DNA of 64,000 bases from Metopolophium dirhodum (Eukaryota; Arthropoda; Insecta; Hemiptera; Aphididae), in the NCBI RefSeq assembly GCF_019925205.1, contig NC_083565.1, positions 32,454,241 to 32,518,240 on the forward strand, read 5' to 3'. The notes under the pieces were generated by a model. That model was not told the DNA's origin. It worked only from the letters and a program-made list of their open reading frames with translations, and searched no databases. Positions 11,801 to 24,900 of the stretch are shown one piece after another. The translations under genes and the position numbers were made by a program. Position 1 is the first letter of the stretch. Each line of letters opens with the position of its first letter.

Positions 11801-14800
11801 TGAACTCAACAGGACTTTTCATCTACAACCTCCTGTTTTTCAAATGAGAACCATCCTTTTTTCACTAATAATTATTTATTGGATAGCTCTTTTGAAAATT
11901 TTGATATGCTTAATTTGAATGGAGGTGCCTATGGTTTCTTAGTTATCACTTATCACAGTGTTCGCACTAAGGATAACAGTCCTTAAAAATGGTTTAACAA
12001 AAATATAAAATAGACGTAATTTCGGAATTAGTATTTATCATACTTGGGCCATTTTTACAAACTATTAATGTTGATGGAATAAAACATACATCGTATGTAT
12101 AAATAACAATAACCTTTTATTATTATTAGAACACAAAGTCAAATACATCAAAAACTTCTAGTAGGTACGAATTTTGATTTTGATGCGTCAAATCTTTTTG
12201 AAAAATTATCCACGGAATAATTTACAGCCGAAAGGGGAGGTTCTCGATTGAAAAACCGATGTTTGTCGTTCGTATATCCACAGACCATAAATAGATCGCT
12301 AAATAGGTAGTACAAAAAATCTCAAGTATTTGAAAACATAGTGGTCTTAAAGTTGTGTTATTTATAAATTCCAATAAAACAAAATTTTGAATAACTGCGT
12401 AATTTAAGAAAAGCCTGCTCGGTGGATCACCCTGTATATAATATATATGTAATTAATAATGTTTTGATCAAAAATTTGGTGTGACAAACAATTTGAACGT
12501 TAGTTAAGAAATAATATGAAGAACGATAATTATTGTGAAGTTCGTACAATATTTCCACAATAATACGCGTTGTGAAAAAATTAACTGCTCAATGATAACA
12601 TTTTATTGTGTCAGACGAAAACATATAATATACTCTAAAATTATAATATTGTTTTATTAAATAAAATATGATTTACGTCATAGTTTAATGTTAGACACTG
12701 AGCTGAACGTCAAATACATCGGTCTTACATCGATGTTGCTTTTATTATTTTTATTATTAATTTTTTTTTTTTTACTTCTGCTGTATCACACCACCCGGAG
12801 TAGTAAAAATGCTTCGGTTTTCCACTTTGGGGATAGTCCCCATGGTAACAAATCTGATCTGATTGCCAAGTATTTTGTGGTTCAAAAGTAAAGAATTCAC
12901 AATACGCATCACACAGTCGGAAAATCAGTGTGATTTCTACTACGCAAGACATGCAGCAGTTTTCGACAAAATTTTGTTTTTGTTTTTTCGTACGTTATTC
13001 GAAAATTGGTAAGTACTTGAATTTCTCACCAAATATTAAATTTATTTAAACAGCATTTTTTGGACATGACATTATGTACATCGTACATTTAAATTGTATT
13101 ATTATTTTGAATCCGTTTGTGCTATTTAATATTTATTTTATGTATGCTATTTATTTTTATTTATAGACATTTTTAATTTTCTACATTTTTTTTTAGTTTT
13201 TAGGTCGTTTTATGAATGATTAAATTGTAGTTTGTAAAAAAAAAAGCCTGAACGTTTAATGCACAATTCTTTATTAGTTGACCTTATAACGGTTAAAGAA
13301 ATATCAAAAACTTCAGCTTTTGACAAAATCAATTTCTTTTTTTGAACGGAATTCTAAGTCCGTATTTGAAAAATACTTGAATTTCTCATCAAACATTCAA
13401 TTCATATATAAGCAGCATTTTTTAGACAACCTATGCGTACTACATTGTACATTTAAATTGTATTCCTATTTCGACTTTGTTTGTGCTATTTATAGAGATT
13501 TAAAATTTAAAAATGTTTTCTAGTTTCTTTTCTTCGATTTGTTTAAGATACTATCGCTGTAGTTTGTAAAAAAAAAAAGTTTGATCGTTTAACGCAAAAT
13601 TCCTTATTAGTTGACCTGATTAAATAAAATATTGAAAATAAATGTGGTTACAAAATGTTGAAATAACAATTAATTATAAGCGTTTAAAGTTCAAATATTT
13701 ATATAATTCGTCGTAATCACGAAAATATGTAAATATAGGTACGTATAGTATTATATATTCGTAACATTTTGAATTTTAACACCCAAGGCTCCAATCGAAA
13801 TGAATGGTTATCCTCCTGATAAGTTTTTCTCCCTGGAAACTAAAAAAAAAGTCTAACTTACAACTGCATAATTTTTTTACGAGTGATCGAAGGTGAAATT
13901 TTGATGAGAACTATGCAAGATAATATATTCGCACATAAATCAATCAGAGATGGAGAGAATTTACGTAAAAAAAATTATCGATAAATTTACCAACGAAGCG
14001 GTAAAATGTGTGAAATTGAGGTTAAATAATAAATAGTGGGTGACGCTCTGCTGTACAGTAGATATAGGTTACAAGTGGTTCACTGCAGGAATGGGTGGTG
14101 TTGAATTTGAATTTAACGACATATAATATAATATCATTGTACACGAACAACGATTCTGAGCGGAGACGGTTTGTTAGCCTTTTGTATCATATTAATCATA
14201 TTATTATTATTATTAATATTTTGGTAGTCGATAAGTTGAATTTATATTATTTGCAGATTATCATATTTGTATATAATAATATAGGAACTTTAAGGGGAGG
14301 TGGGGTCCGTTGTTATACTTTTTCAGGGTGCCCGGGAATCGGGCCACAATTAACCTTTTTTCAAAAAGGCGGACGGTAATTGGGCCACTACTTTCGATGA
14401 TTTTTATTATTGTACCTATCCGGTAATTGGACCTCTAAATTAATAAATTGCTTATTACAAATCTAAATTTCCCATTTTCGTTAGAATCTATTTATGTTGA
14501 CTTCACTTTTGAATACTGTGCAAAGCATTTTTATTAGTTATTTTCTATGCATAGTTGGGTATAAGGATAATTCATATGTTCCTTTAGTATTTTGTCTACT
14601 TCAAGACAAGTAACAAATACTTATACGAAAACATTAAAATTAATTATCCTTTATTGCTCTGATCACGGTTTACGTTTTAAACCAACAAAAGTTACTGTCG
14701 ATTTAAGGATTTCAAGAAGGAATTAATCATAGGTATATGGACTGACAGAAATAATTGTAGAATGTAGATTTCCCGTTGTACAACCACGAGGGCGAAAAAT

Positions 14801-15919
14801 TTGGGCTGTAGTCTTAAGTTAAGAATATAAAGATAAGACTTCTGAAATACCTAGGTAAATGGCTAGGAAATATATTTGGAATTGAGATGCCACAGACAAT
14901 AAATGACCAGCATTTTCCGATTTTGACATTTATATTCAAGGCTGGGTATTAACGAGTTAAAAAGTTAAAGTTAAGTTTAAAAGTTAATTTTATTTTAACT
15001 TTTTAACTTAACCAGTTACTTTTGGCTTTTCATTAACTTAACTGTTAACTTACTGAATTTCTTTCTTAATTAACGTGCAATTAATGAGTTAATTTTTTAT
15101 TTTAAGAAGCAAGTTAAGTTCATTTATTTTGTTTTTAATTTTATAATATTTCACTATTTCAGTCTATTTCGTTTTCATGTCAAAAAATATGTATCGTAAA
15201 TTGTTTAAACTTGAAAATCATTCAAATCTAACTTATATGGAAATTCTGTACGAAGTATTAACACTATATCCTATAATTTAGTTTTGGGTTGGAAAGAAAT
15301 TAAGTACATTAGCGTTGTATAAACAAATTAACTTTTTTTTTAACTTAATAAAAAGTTAACAAAAAGTGTGTATTAACTTTTAACTTAACTGAGTTAACCT
15401 AGAGTTAACTTAACTTTTAACTTTTTGTTATTGGTGCATATTAACTTAACTTATCTGAGTTAAAAAAAATCGTCAACTTGCCCAGCCGTGCTTATATTTG
15501 TGACGATATTATTTTCCCTCCACGTATTTTTATGTATTAGAAAAAAATAATAATTAGTTAATAAGCGTTATATTTTTGTATATTTTTATGCTACACATTT
15601 ATGGCCCAATCTCCGGGTAAATTTTAAAAATATAGATTTCATTTGTGGCCCAACATCCGGGTAGTAAATTGTAAGTAAATATTTATACGAAACAGGTAGA
15701 TAAAATGTGGCCCAAATACCGACCGCCCCTTATTTATACTTGAAAGGGGCTCATGACCCGGAAAAGGTGAAGAACATATATAACGCATTAAACTGTTTTG
15801 CGTATTCGAAGAAATTTGAAAAAAATAAAAATAAATGAATAATTTATACACAATTTTACGTAAACATTTTACTATATTAATAACTGCATGTCAACTGTAT
15901 AATATATTAAAACAATGTA

Positions 15920-15960
<41 letters not shown>

Positions 15961-18900
15961 TAGGTACAATATTGTATGATTATATTATAAATTATATATT
16001 ATTCTACGATTTGATATTTACAAAATCGATAATTTATAATATGATAAACATCGCCTCGGCAGTTGTTTTATATATTTTCACGTTTGACAAAAAGAACGAA
16101 ATATATATTTTTATTTGATATTTACACAATAAACTTATAAGGTACGATATGGGTTTTCATTGTTACGAAATATTATCGGTTTTTATGGTAAAAAAAAATT
16201 ATAATATATATAATATACATATGCATAATGATTAAAAGAACAGTGGTTTTGAGTCGTGATGTATTATTTCTATATATTAATCGATATAAAATTATTTTCT
16301 TTCGTTATTAATTATAATACTTAACGTGTTTAATTCGTAAAATTATACAATTTTTAAGAATATTTCCTAACCTAATCTAACGCGCCATGTCCAAATTTCA
16401 ATACAGTATAATAGTGTTTTGCAAAAAAGTAACAAATAATCGAGATACGCGACGTAAGTCACTGCTTGGCCGACACACCGACGCCAAATGTGCCGAAAGA
16501 AAAACTCTTCCTCGTGCACCAGTTGTGGGACAGCACTTGCGCCATCGAATCCATATTGCTTACTCAATTCGGTACTTATACTTATCTATACAGACGAGAA
16601 AATCAAATATTCGATCAACTCTGCGAGACTCCCTCTTTCCCTCTCCATCTCCTCTCACTCTCTCTCTCTCTACTTTCACTATCTGTCTCTATCATTATCA
16701 CCAGTAAAAAATAAAACAAATAACCGACAAAGTAACACACCGACGGCAAATGTGGCGAAAAAAAGCCCTCTTCCGAGAACCAGTTGGGGAACAGCACTTG
16801 CGCCATCAAATCCATATTGCTTACACAATTCGGTATTTATATCTATCCATACTGACGATAAAATCAAATATTTGATAAACTTAGCGAGACTCTCGGATCG
16901 GCCTCTCTCTCTCTCTCTCTCACTCCCTCTCCCTCTATTTTCACTCTTAGCTATCTCTACCAGAAACCAGTGGAATACCAGTAACCTGCAAGTAGGTAAC
17001 ACACCGACGCCGAAAAGCCTCCCCTCGTACACCAGTAAAGTTGTGAAACAGCACTTGCCACCATCAAATCCATATTGCTTCCACAATTCGGTACCTACAT
17101 ACAGACAAAAAAAAATCAAATATTCGATCAACTCTGCGAAACTCTCAACCCGGGCTCGGGTTGGGCTCTCTCTCTCTCTCTCTCTACACACATACACACA
17201 CACACACACTCACTCACTCTTTTTTAAAATTACTATCTAGTCTCTATCTCACGTCTTTTTCAGAGACTCTCATCTCGGGCACTCCTCTCTCTTTTCATTT
17301 ACTCTCCATCTCTATTTTTTCACTCACCCACTAGTCTCTATCGCTTTTATTTCTCTCACTCTCTATTTCTATCATTATCACCGAAAAAAAAAATCTAGAG
17401 TACAAGTATATTATAACCTTCGAGCACCCAAACCTACGCCAAATGTGGCGAAAGAGTAGATCAGTACCTATGTATACAGACAATAAAATCAAAATATTCG
17501 TCCAACTTTGTGAGATTCTCAACTCGGCACTCCTTCTCTCTTTTTTTTACTAGCTCTCTGTATTACTTTTTCTTTTTCTCACTCTCTATCCCTATCATTG
17601 TCATCAATAAAAAAAAATCTACAACACAAGTAACCAAACATCAAGGTTACAAGCGTAACCTGCAGATGAAAACCACGCCAGGTTACCGTTTTCGAAATTT
17701 ATCGTTATATTTATATTTGATATAATACAATATTAAAAATATTTTTAAACGTTGATTATATTATATTTACATGCATTTCGTGGTAGTTAATTATAAGTAT
17801 TTAAAATTATAAATTATAATGTGTGTTTATTATTTTATCGTTGGGCAAATTTAAGTATTAAGATATGCATATTATTATTATTATTATTATGTTACATAGC
17901 TTATTTAGATAGGTTTATTGGAGAAAAAAAAATGTTTCAAAAAGTAACGTTTGCTTAAAAATATAATGCAACAACAACGAATGCAGACAGTAAAAGTAGG
18001 AATCTACAAAAATATAAATAACACATTTATTCAATACATTTTATAATCCACATCGCGTTCTCGAGAAAACGAATGCTGAAGTCCCCGTCATTGTTATTAT
18101 GTTAAGTGTGATTCGACCGAGGGTTCTCATTTATTTGATATTATATTATGCGTACACAAATCGATAAATAACAGAAAATTAAAACGTGACAATTATTATA
18201 ATAAATTCAACGACAGTATAATACAATATTTCTTAAATAATAACAATACTTAATAACATTATAGTATACTAATCAAACGAACGCAAAGCAATAACGACAT
18301 CGTCGTCAGGGAGGGGGGGGGGGGGGTGAAAACGAAAACGCCCCCTTTCGCGAGCTTAAACATATTTCTTACCAGCTTTCTTTTTGATGATTTCTATCTT
18401 TTCTTCCGTGTGCCGCACCGTCTGCGCCAGAATTTCTTCGGTCGTTTTCTTCCGGTTCCAGTCCGGAAAACTCGTCTCGGTCATGCCGCGCTCCTGGAGT
18501 ATACCCAGCGCTTTTTTCGTCTTCTCCACCATGCTCAGTATACAGTTCAACATCTATATAATCCGGCACACGCGATATCGTATTAAACGAAACGTAAATA
18601 CAATAATTATTTAATTAAAAAATATATATATATATATATATTATAAAATGAGATTCAGCGGAGTGCCGGGGGGGGGGGGAAGTAACAATCAAGGGTTGGG
18701 AGATTTTATAGCACTTAAAATATTGCAAAAATATTTGCACCGTGTGTAGTCGGTCTATTTTACTCAATCGAAATTTACTTCTAAAAATAGACAATGATGA
18801 ATAAAAAAAATTTACTGAGATGTATTATTTCATAAAATATGACCAGTAATTTTGATTAAAAAATGGGTGAAAATGATCGAAAATCTCAAAACTTGAATCA

Positions 18901-21900
18901 TGCAAAATTAAACGTATGATTTCAGTTCTCTGAATCATGCGAAACAAATCGTAAGCCTATACTTGGCTATCTCTTAAGCATTTTATAAGAAATACGTATG
19001 CAAATGGTATATAAAAACTCAACCCTTGCGATAATCCTTAATGGCCGCCTACTTAATAGGACCAGCTCGTTTCACGTCAAAGAGCAATGCGTCTAATAAT
19101 TAATATAGACACCAGTCCCATTGGACTTCTGGACTTAGTAACCGATCCAAAGGAAAAATCTTGATTTAAATTAAACTACATCTTTTGAGTTTCTTTTTTT
19201 CTCTTGTTTTCTTGTTAGGCTTTACGTTACTTATTTTCACTCTACTATTCATATTATATAACTTAAGTATTGTTATTGTACCAAAATCACTTTATCTATA
19301 TATCATCTTTTTACTGCGTACTAGTATATCTTTGTAAAATTGCCGTCAGGCGTTGAAATTATAAAATAAATAAATAATACATTTAAACGAATAGTGGTCC
19401 TAGAAGACACGAATAAGGGGGATTTGTGGGGCGGCGGGGAGTGGTGAACATACTCCCCCCCCAAGGGGCTTGTCACTCAATTGAGATTGAACGCACACGA
19501 GATCGCAGAGTCGATTGATGTGAAACAAAACGCGCGCGTTCTGTTGTCAGCCGTAAACGTACATTTTTCCTCGCCCCTACGGCCTCGTGAATATATTACC
19601 TGACGTAATATAAAAGCGGTTGGGGTAGTTGTTTGTTATCATGTGTATAACCGTCCGTAAAAACCGCCCATGGGGTATACACAAGCGCAGGCGACGAGGG
19701 GTGATTAAAATGTAAAAAAACCAAAATAAAGTCGTCTTACACGCGGACCGCGCTTTTCTATATATTATGGCGAACGGGTTTCCGGGAAAACAGCATGATA
19801 TTCGATGATAAAACGATGTTATAATGATCTGCTGAGCGTTTTACGATGCGCATTGGCGGATAGGCTTATATTTTTTTACCGCGAAGTAATTTGAATATAT
19901 TTTTTTTACCGGGAAGTAATTCGAATATATTTTTTTATCGGGAAGTCATTTGAATATAAGTGCGTCCAAAAAATAAGACGCGAGCGACATTTTATTTTGA
20001 TACAACACTACAATACAAAACTATACAATAAGTAATATAATATGTACTCTCAGTAAAGATTTGGGAACGAATTCTGGTTTAGCAATTTTTCGATTTTTAA
20101 AATTTTTTTTTTTCAAAACGTGTATTTTTATGGTGATTTTTAAGAATGTAAAAATAAAAGCCCGGACAAACTTCGTTTTGAAGTTATTGTTGAAAAAACT
20201 TCAAAAACTAAATTTTTTCAAATTTTTTATTTCCAAATTGTGCGTCTTATGGTGCTTTGTAAGAATGTAAAAAAAAACAGGCCCGGGCAAACTTCGTTTT
20301 GAAGTTATTGATGGCAAATTTTAAAAACTACATTTTCTCCGTATAACCCCCATTTTTTTAACAAAAATACTTAGAATTGAATATCGCTGGGACAAAAAAA
20401 TTGACAATAACCCCCGATTTGCTAATCGTATGTAAAACCACCTTGGGCAGGCCTCAGAATTAAACAAAGTTGTTAAAAAGCACATGACGTGCTACCGTTG
20501 CCACTCGCTCGCTGCGCTGCACTCGGACGGAAAAAAATCGAAAAATGTAACCCCCGATTTTCTGTGTAAAATCACCTATCGAGTATGTCTCGGAATTAAA
20601 CATAGTTGTTGAAAAGAACATATTATAATCGGCTACCGTTGCCACTCGCTCGCTGCGCTGCACTCGGACGGAAAAAAATCGAAAAAAACACCAAACACGA
20701 GTTCCCCCGCGCAGCATTAAAATAGTGTTGAGCACACGCGTACCTATAAACGTAAGATCGCAAACTTTGGACGACTATATATAACTTCCAAAATAATGGT
20801 TTCCGCAACAGAAAAAAAATCAAACAGTTTCAAAATCGGCTTTGAAAACCACACATTTTGAAGAAAAAAAAAACTATAAAAGCGTATAACCGCCGCATTG
20901 GTACATCATAATATAGTACAGCTATGATCTACCGGTATTGAACACGGTTTTCTATAACTCTAATCTAAAAATAAATCTCGATGTTCCCAATGATACGGCC
21001 CGATATGGCGAACAAAAATAAATATTGTTTATAGCAAAAAGATTATGGTATTTTTCTTGTAGAGTGGTTAAAAATATTAAATTAGTCAATTTGCATGTTT
21101 ATCAAAATTATTTTCAATCTACATCACACAAGGTTCAGTACTTGACGGAATATGGTCCTAGGGCCCCCCATACATCAACACAGGATAAGGCCTACCGGGA
21201 AAATCCCGAATTCCCCGGTGGGCCCATCCGCCACTGAGTCGATGTGGTCGTAAAAAAATGGACCAATAAGAATAAACAGTATAAGGTTTATGGACACTAG
21301 AAAGGTGGTCCTTATTTTCGAAGTTATTTTTTTCCAATTTATCCCCCGCCCCACAAACCTGTAACGTTCCACAGAAGCTCTAAGTGGTGTACATTGTACA
21401 GGGTGATTCACCGAGCATACCTATTTTTTTTCCTTTACTCTGATCTTATACATTTTTAAATAATCTCAAAACCAATTTTTCGAATTCTCGATTTTTCCGT
21501 TTGTATACTACTCAAGGCGTGTCCTCGGTTTCCTGTGAAGGCGCACGTATGAGGAGGTGGTGGTGATAGTAAGTGCATTATTGGAACCCCAAACTACAGA
21601 TGAGTAGTTAACTACAGTTTTTCGTTTTTTTTTTAAAATCTTTTTTTTAAATATTTACCCTTAGAACACAATATTAAATAAATAAAAAACCCACTCGATC
21701 GAATTTTGATTTTGGGACGTCAAAGTTTTTGAAAAATCATCCACTGAATAATTTACAGAGAAAAAGGGGGGTTTTAGTTTTAAAAGCAGAAGTTCGTATC
21801 ACTACAGGACATCCCTAAGTAGTACAAAAATTCAAGAATTTGAAAAAATTGTCTATAACTGCCGCGTTAGCCCCCCCCCCCCCTCTCATCCACGAACACC

Positions 21901-24900
21901 GCGGCCGGTATACCCAAAAATTGATCCGTGTGTCCGTGTGTATCAAAATGGTGGTAAATAAGATTTTTTTTTCAGAAAAAAAGAAATTTCAGGGGGGCGT
22001 CAGAACCGTACCCCCGCGTACGCCACTGTAATGTAACCGTACGGAACGCACTTACCACGTGAATGTTCTTCCATTCGTCCTCCACGTGACCCTTGTGGTC
22101 CTCCACCTCGCGGATGTGCAGCAGTGGCAGTATGTTGTACGGGTGCGACGGCGGCAGTGGCGGCGGCGGCGGTGGTTCCTGCGGGTGGATGTGCGGGTGC
22201 TGGTACATGAACGGTATGGCATACCCGAGATTCGGCCGCTTGACGCACGGCTGCTGCTGGTACTCCATGTCGGCCGCGTAACCGGTCTCGTAGTATCCGT
22301 CGGCGGCCAACGGGTACGGCCGCTTGTGGCCGCCGCCGCCGTTGTTGTTGGCGTTGGTTCCGTTGTTGTTGTTGTTGTTGTTGTTGTTGTTCTCGCGCGG
22401 CATCGGCGACGGCGGCGGGACGCGCTCCACCTGGTGGAAGATCTCCGACGGTTCGGTGGCCTGCGAGTCTCTGTCCAAGTACGCGTTCTCGTGCTGCTTC
22501 AGGTATTGGCTTAACGTCTGCAACGACGACGGATTAGACATGATTAAAAGTTTCGTCTTACGAGGGCTTGTGTAAGCTTGACAATTTTTAAATTGAAACT
22601 TATTATTTTTTCAATGTGATTTTTCAAAAATTATCAACTTTCTTTGAAAATTTGATTTTTTTTTTTCTTAGCATAGTTAATTTTTGAGGCTGCACGGTTG
22701 ATGTAAATGTTAGCTAAATGTTTATTATTTAATTAGGGATCGAACAACTGTGAATATGAACTAACATTATTAAGTATTATGTAGTCTAACCTACATGCGT
22801 TATGTAAAATATATTTATCAATTATAAACAGTTGTGAGACTTTTCTACTCATGAAAAGAAGTTGGTCGGGAGAATAGTGGAAATCACTCAAACAACGAAT
22901 AAAAGAAAATCGAAAAATCAATTAATATAGGAAAACGTTTATACACTGAAGTAAAAATATGACATTTTTAATAATAGTTAAAATTGCACATTTATTAGTA
23001 TTTTGTGTTTCCTATATTATTATGACGTATGTTCAATAGAATAATATTAAAATGGTTAAATGGTAATATACTAGTACACAGTTTTAAATGTGTATAAATA
23101 CTAAGATAATAATATATACTATAACGGTTTATAATTCCATTTGGTTTATTTGATAGGAAATGTATATGAGGAATTATAAAACTTTCGTAGTTTTCAATTT
23201 TTTTAAAAAAGAACATTCACTCATACATATATTATATGAAATTCGTCGTTTTCTAAAGCGGTGATCATGTGACAAAAACGAGTAGCACGCTACTTGATAT
23301 TTTCCACTTCAAATAGAAAATGTATGAATCGTAAATATGCATTTATAAGTAACTATTGACGGGGTGTTGCCAATGGGCAACTTCCCCTTCCTGTAAATCA
23401 ATTTCCATCACATTTACTTATTGTATAACTTGTAAATACAGATTGTGAATATTATGTTTTGTTCAATAAAAAAAAAATAAAAAAAAAAATAAAGTAACTA
23501 TTAATTGTATAATATAAACTATAATCTACCTACAGTGGGAATTAGGTAATTTTTACATTTTGTTCGTTTCTATGGCGATAGACAAAGCGTTACGCAAAAT
23601 CGGTTAAGAAATAAAATTAAGTGCACCCAGCCCAAATACATGTTTGTGTTAGAATTACATTGCATTATTATAAATATAAAAAGCAATACTTCCGGAGGGA
23701 GGGGGAGGGGGCTTGACGGGCTTGTGGTCTTGTGTTAAAAATAGGTAAAATGTGATTTTTAATAACTAATAACTTAAGTAGTATATTTTACTAAAAAATA
23801 TTTTCATATTTTATAATTTTTACTAAATATTAATAAAACGGTAAATCGCATGTCAATTAGAGATTTGAAAAACCCGATACAATAACGCCTAGTGAAAACT
23901 TTCAAAATAATAAACTATACATCATAATGTATTTGATTTTTTTTATTTCCAAATTGGTTTATAAACTCATCAATTATCATTGGTCAACAAATATGCTCTA
24001 AAAAATGGTAAAACTAAGACCACAAACCCTCCACAAAATCACTGAATATGCAAAACTACTCATTATAAATTTTTCATAATTTTTTCGTATAGTGTCGTGA
24101 AATCAATTTCAAGCTTACTCAACAATAAACCTTATAGCCCAAAAAACATTAAAACTCGACAAATTCCGGGCCCTTACTATAACAGCATAATATCAAGGTA
24201 TTAATTTGATAAGACATTACTATGAGAAGTTATAACATTTCCAACTTTTTGAAACTTTTCACGAAAATGTTTACAAAAAAAAAATAAAAAATGTTTATGA
24301 AAATTTACATCACTATAAGTAAAGTTTTACGTCGGGTTGGTTCAACCTTTTGCAGTTGGCTGGCCAATTTACACATTTATATACAGAGTGCGGCGGCAGT
24401 GGGTTCTGACGATTCAAAGAGTGCTGTGGTCGTGCACAATAAAGTGGAGAATAGATTATAAATCCGTTATTGTTGTTAGAACTTTAGAAGTTCATCATGC
24501 AAAGTGTTACGTAATCAGTAGGTAGAGCCGGAATAGTATGCACTTTCTAATAACTCATATTATTGCTGACATAATATGCACAACTACCAGGGTTAGAAAT
24601 GTGCGCGTCTCAAATCAAATTGATTGCATGGACGAAACTTAATTTTGCATATTGATGCACACCTGAGGGTTACTCATATTTTGTGCTGGTTTTTTTAAAA
24701 AATATATCGCAGTTCTATAAAATTTGAAAATTATATTTTATATTTTAGTTGCCACCTTAATTATAATTCTATTCAACTAATCTACTGCCCAACGCTGTAT
24801 TATATCGAAATAAAAATTACTTCACAGGAATAATTCTCAGGCCTCGTACAATTGTCGGATATGGATAGCAATTGTCTTATCTGAATAAGAAGTTTTATCT

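Noticed and set aside
16488..17240. 250-codon open frame as a gene
   Set aside because: It is produced by the four-unit tandem array and CT/AC microsatellites; an opposite-strand frame of 176 codons overlaps it, and neither has a known domain.
18551..18553. ATG at the start of exon e as a gene start
   Set aside because: It follows an ATATAG acceptor and continues NHR2 from exon d without a gap.
22059..22514. 151-codon plus-strand frame
   Set aside because: It is the antisense shadow of nvy exon d; Val-rich because of the Asn codon repeat.
22517..22541. In-frame ATG (MSNPSSLQ) just before nvy exon d as an alternative start
   Set aside because: The stretch holds a branch-point-like CTAAT and a GTTGCAG acceptor, and exon c joins here in phase giving conserved NHR1 residues.
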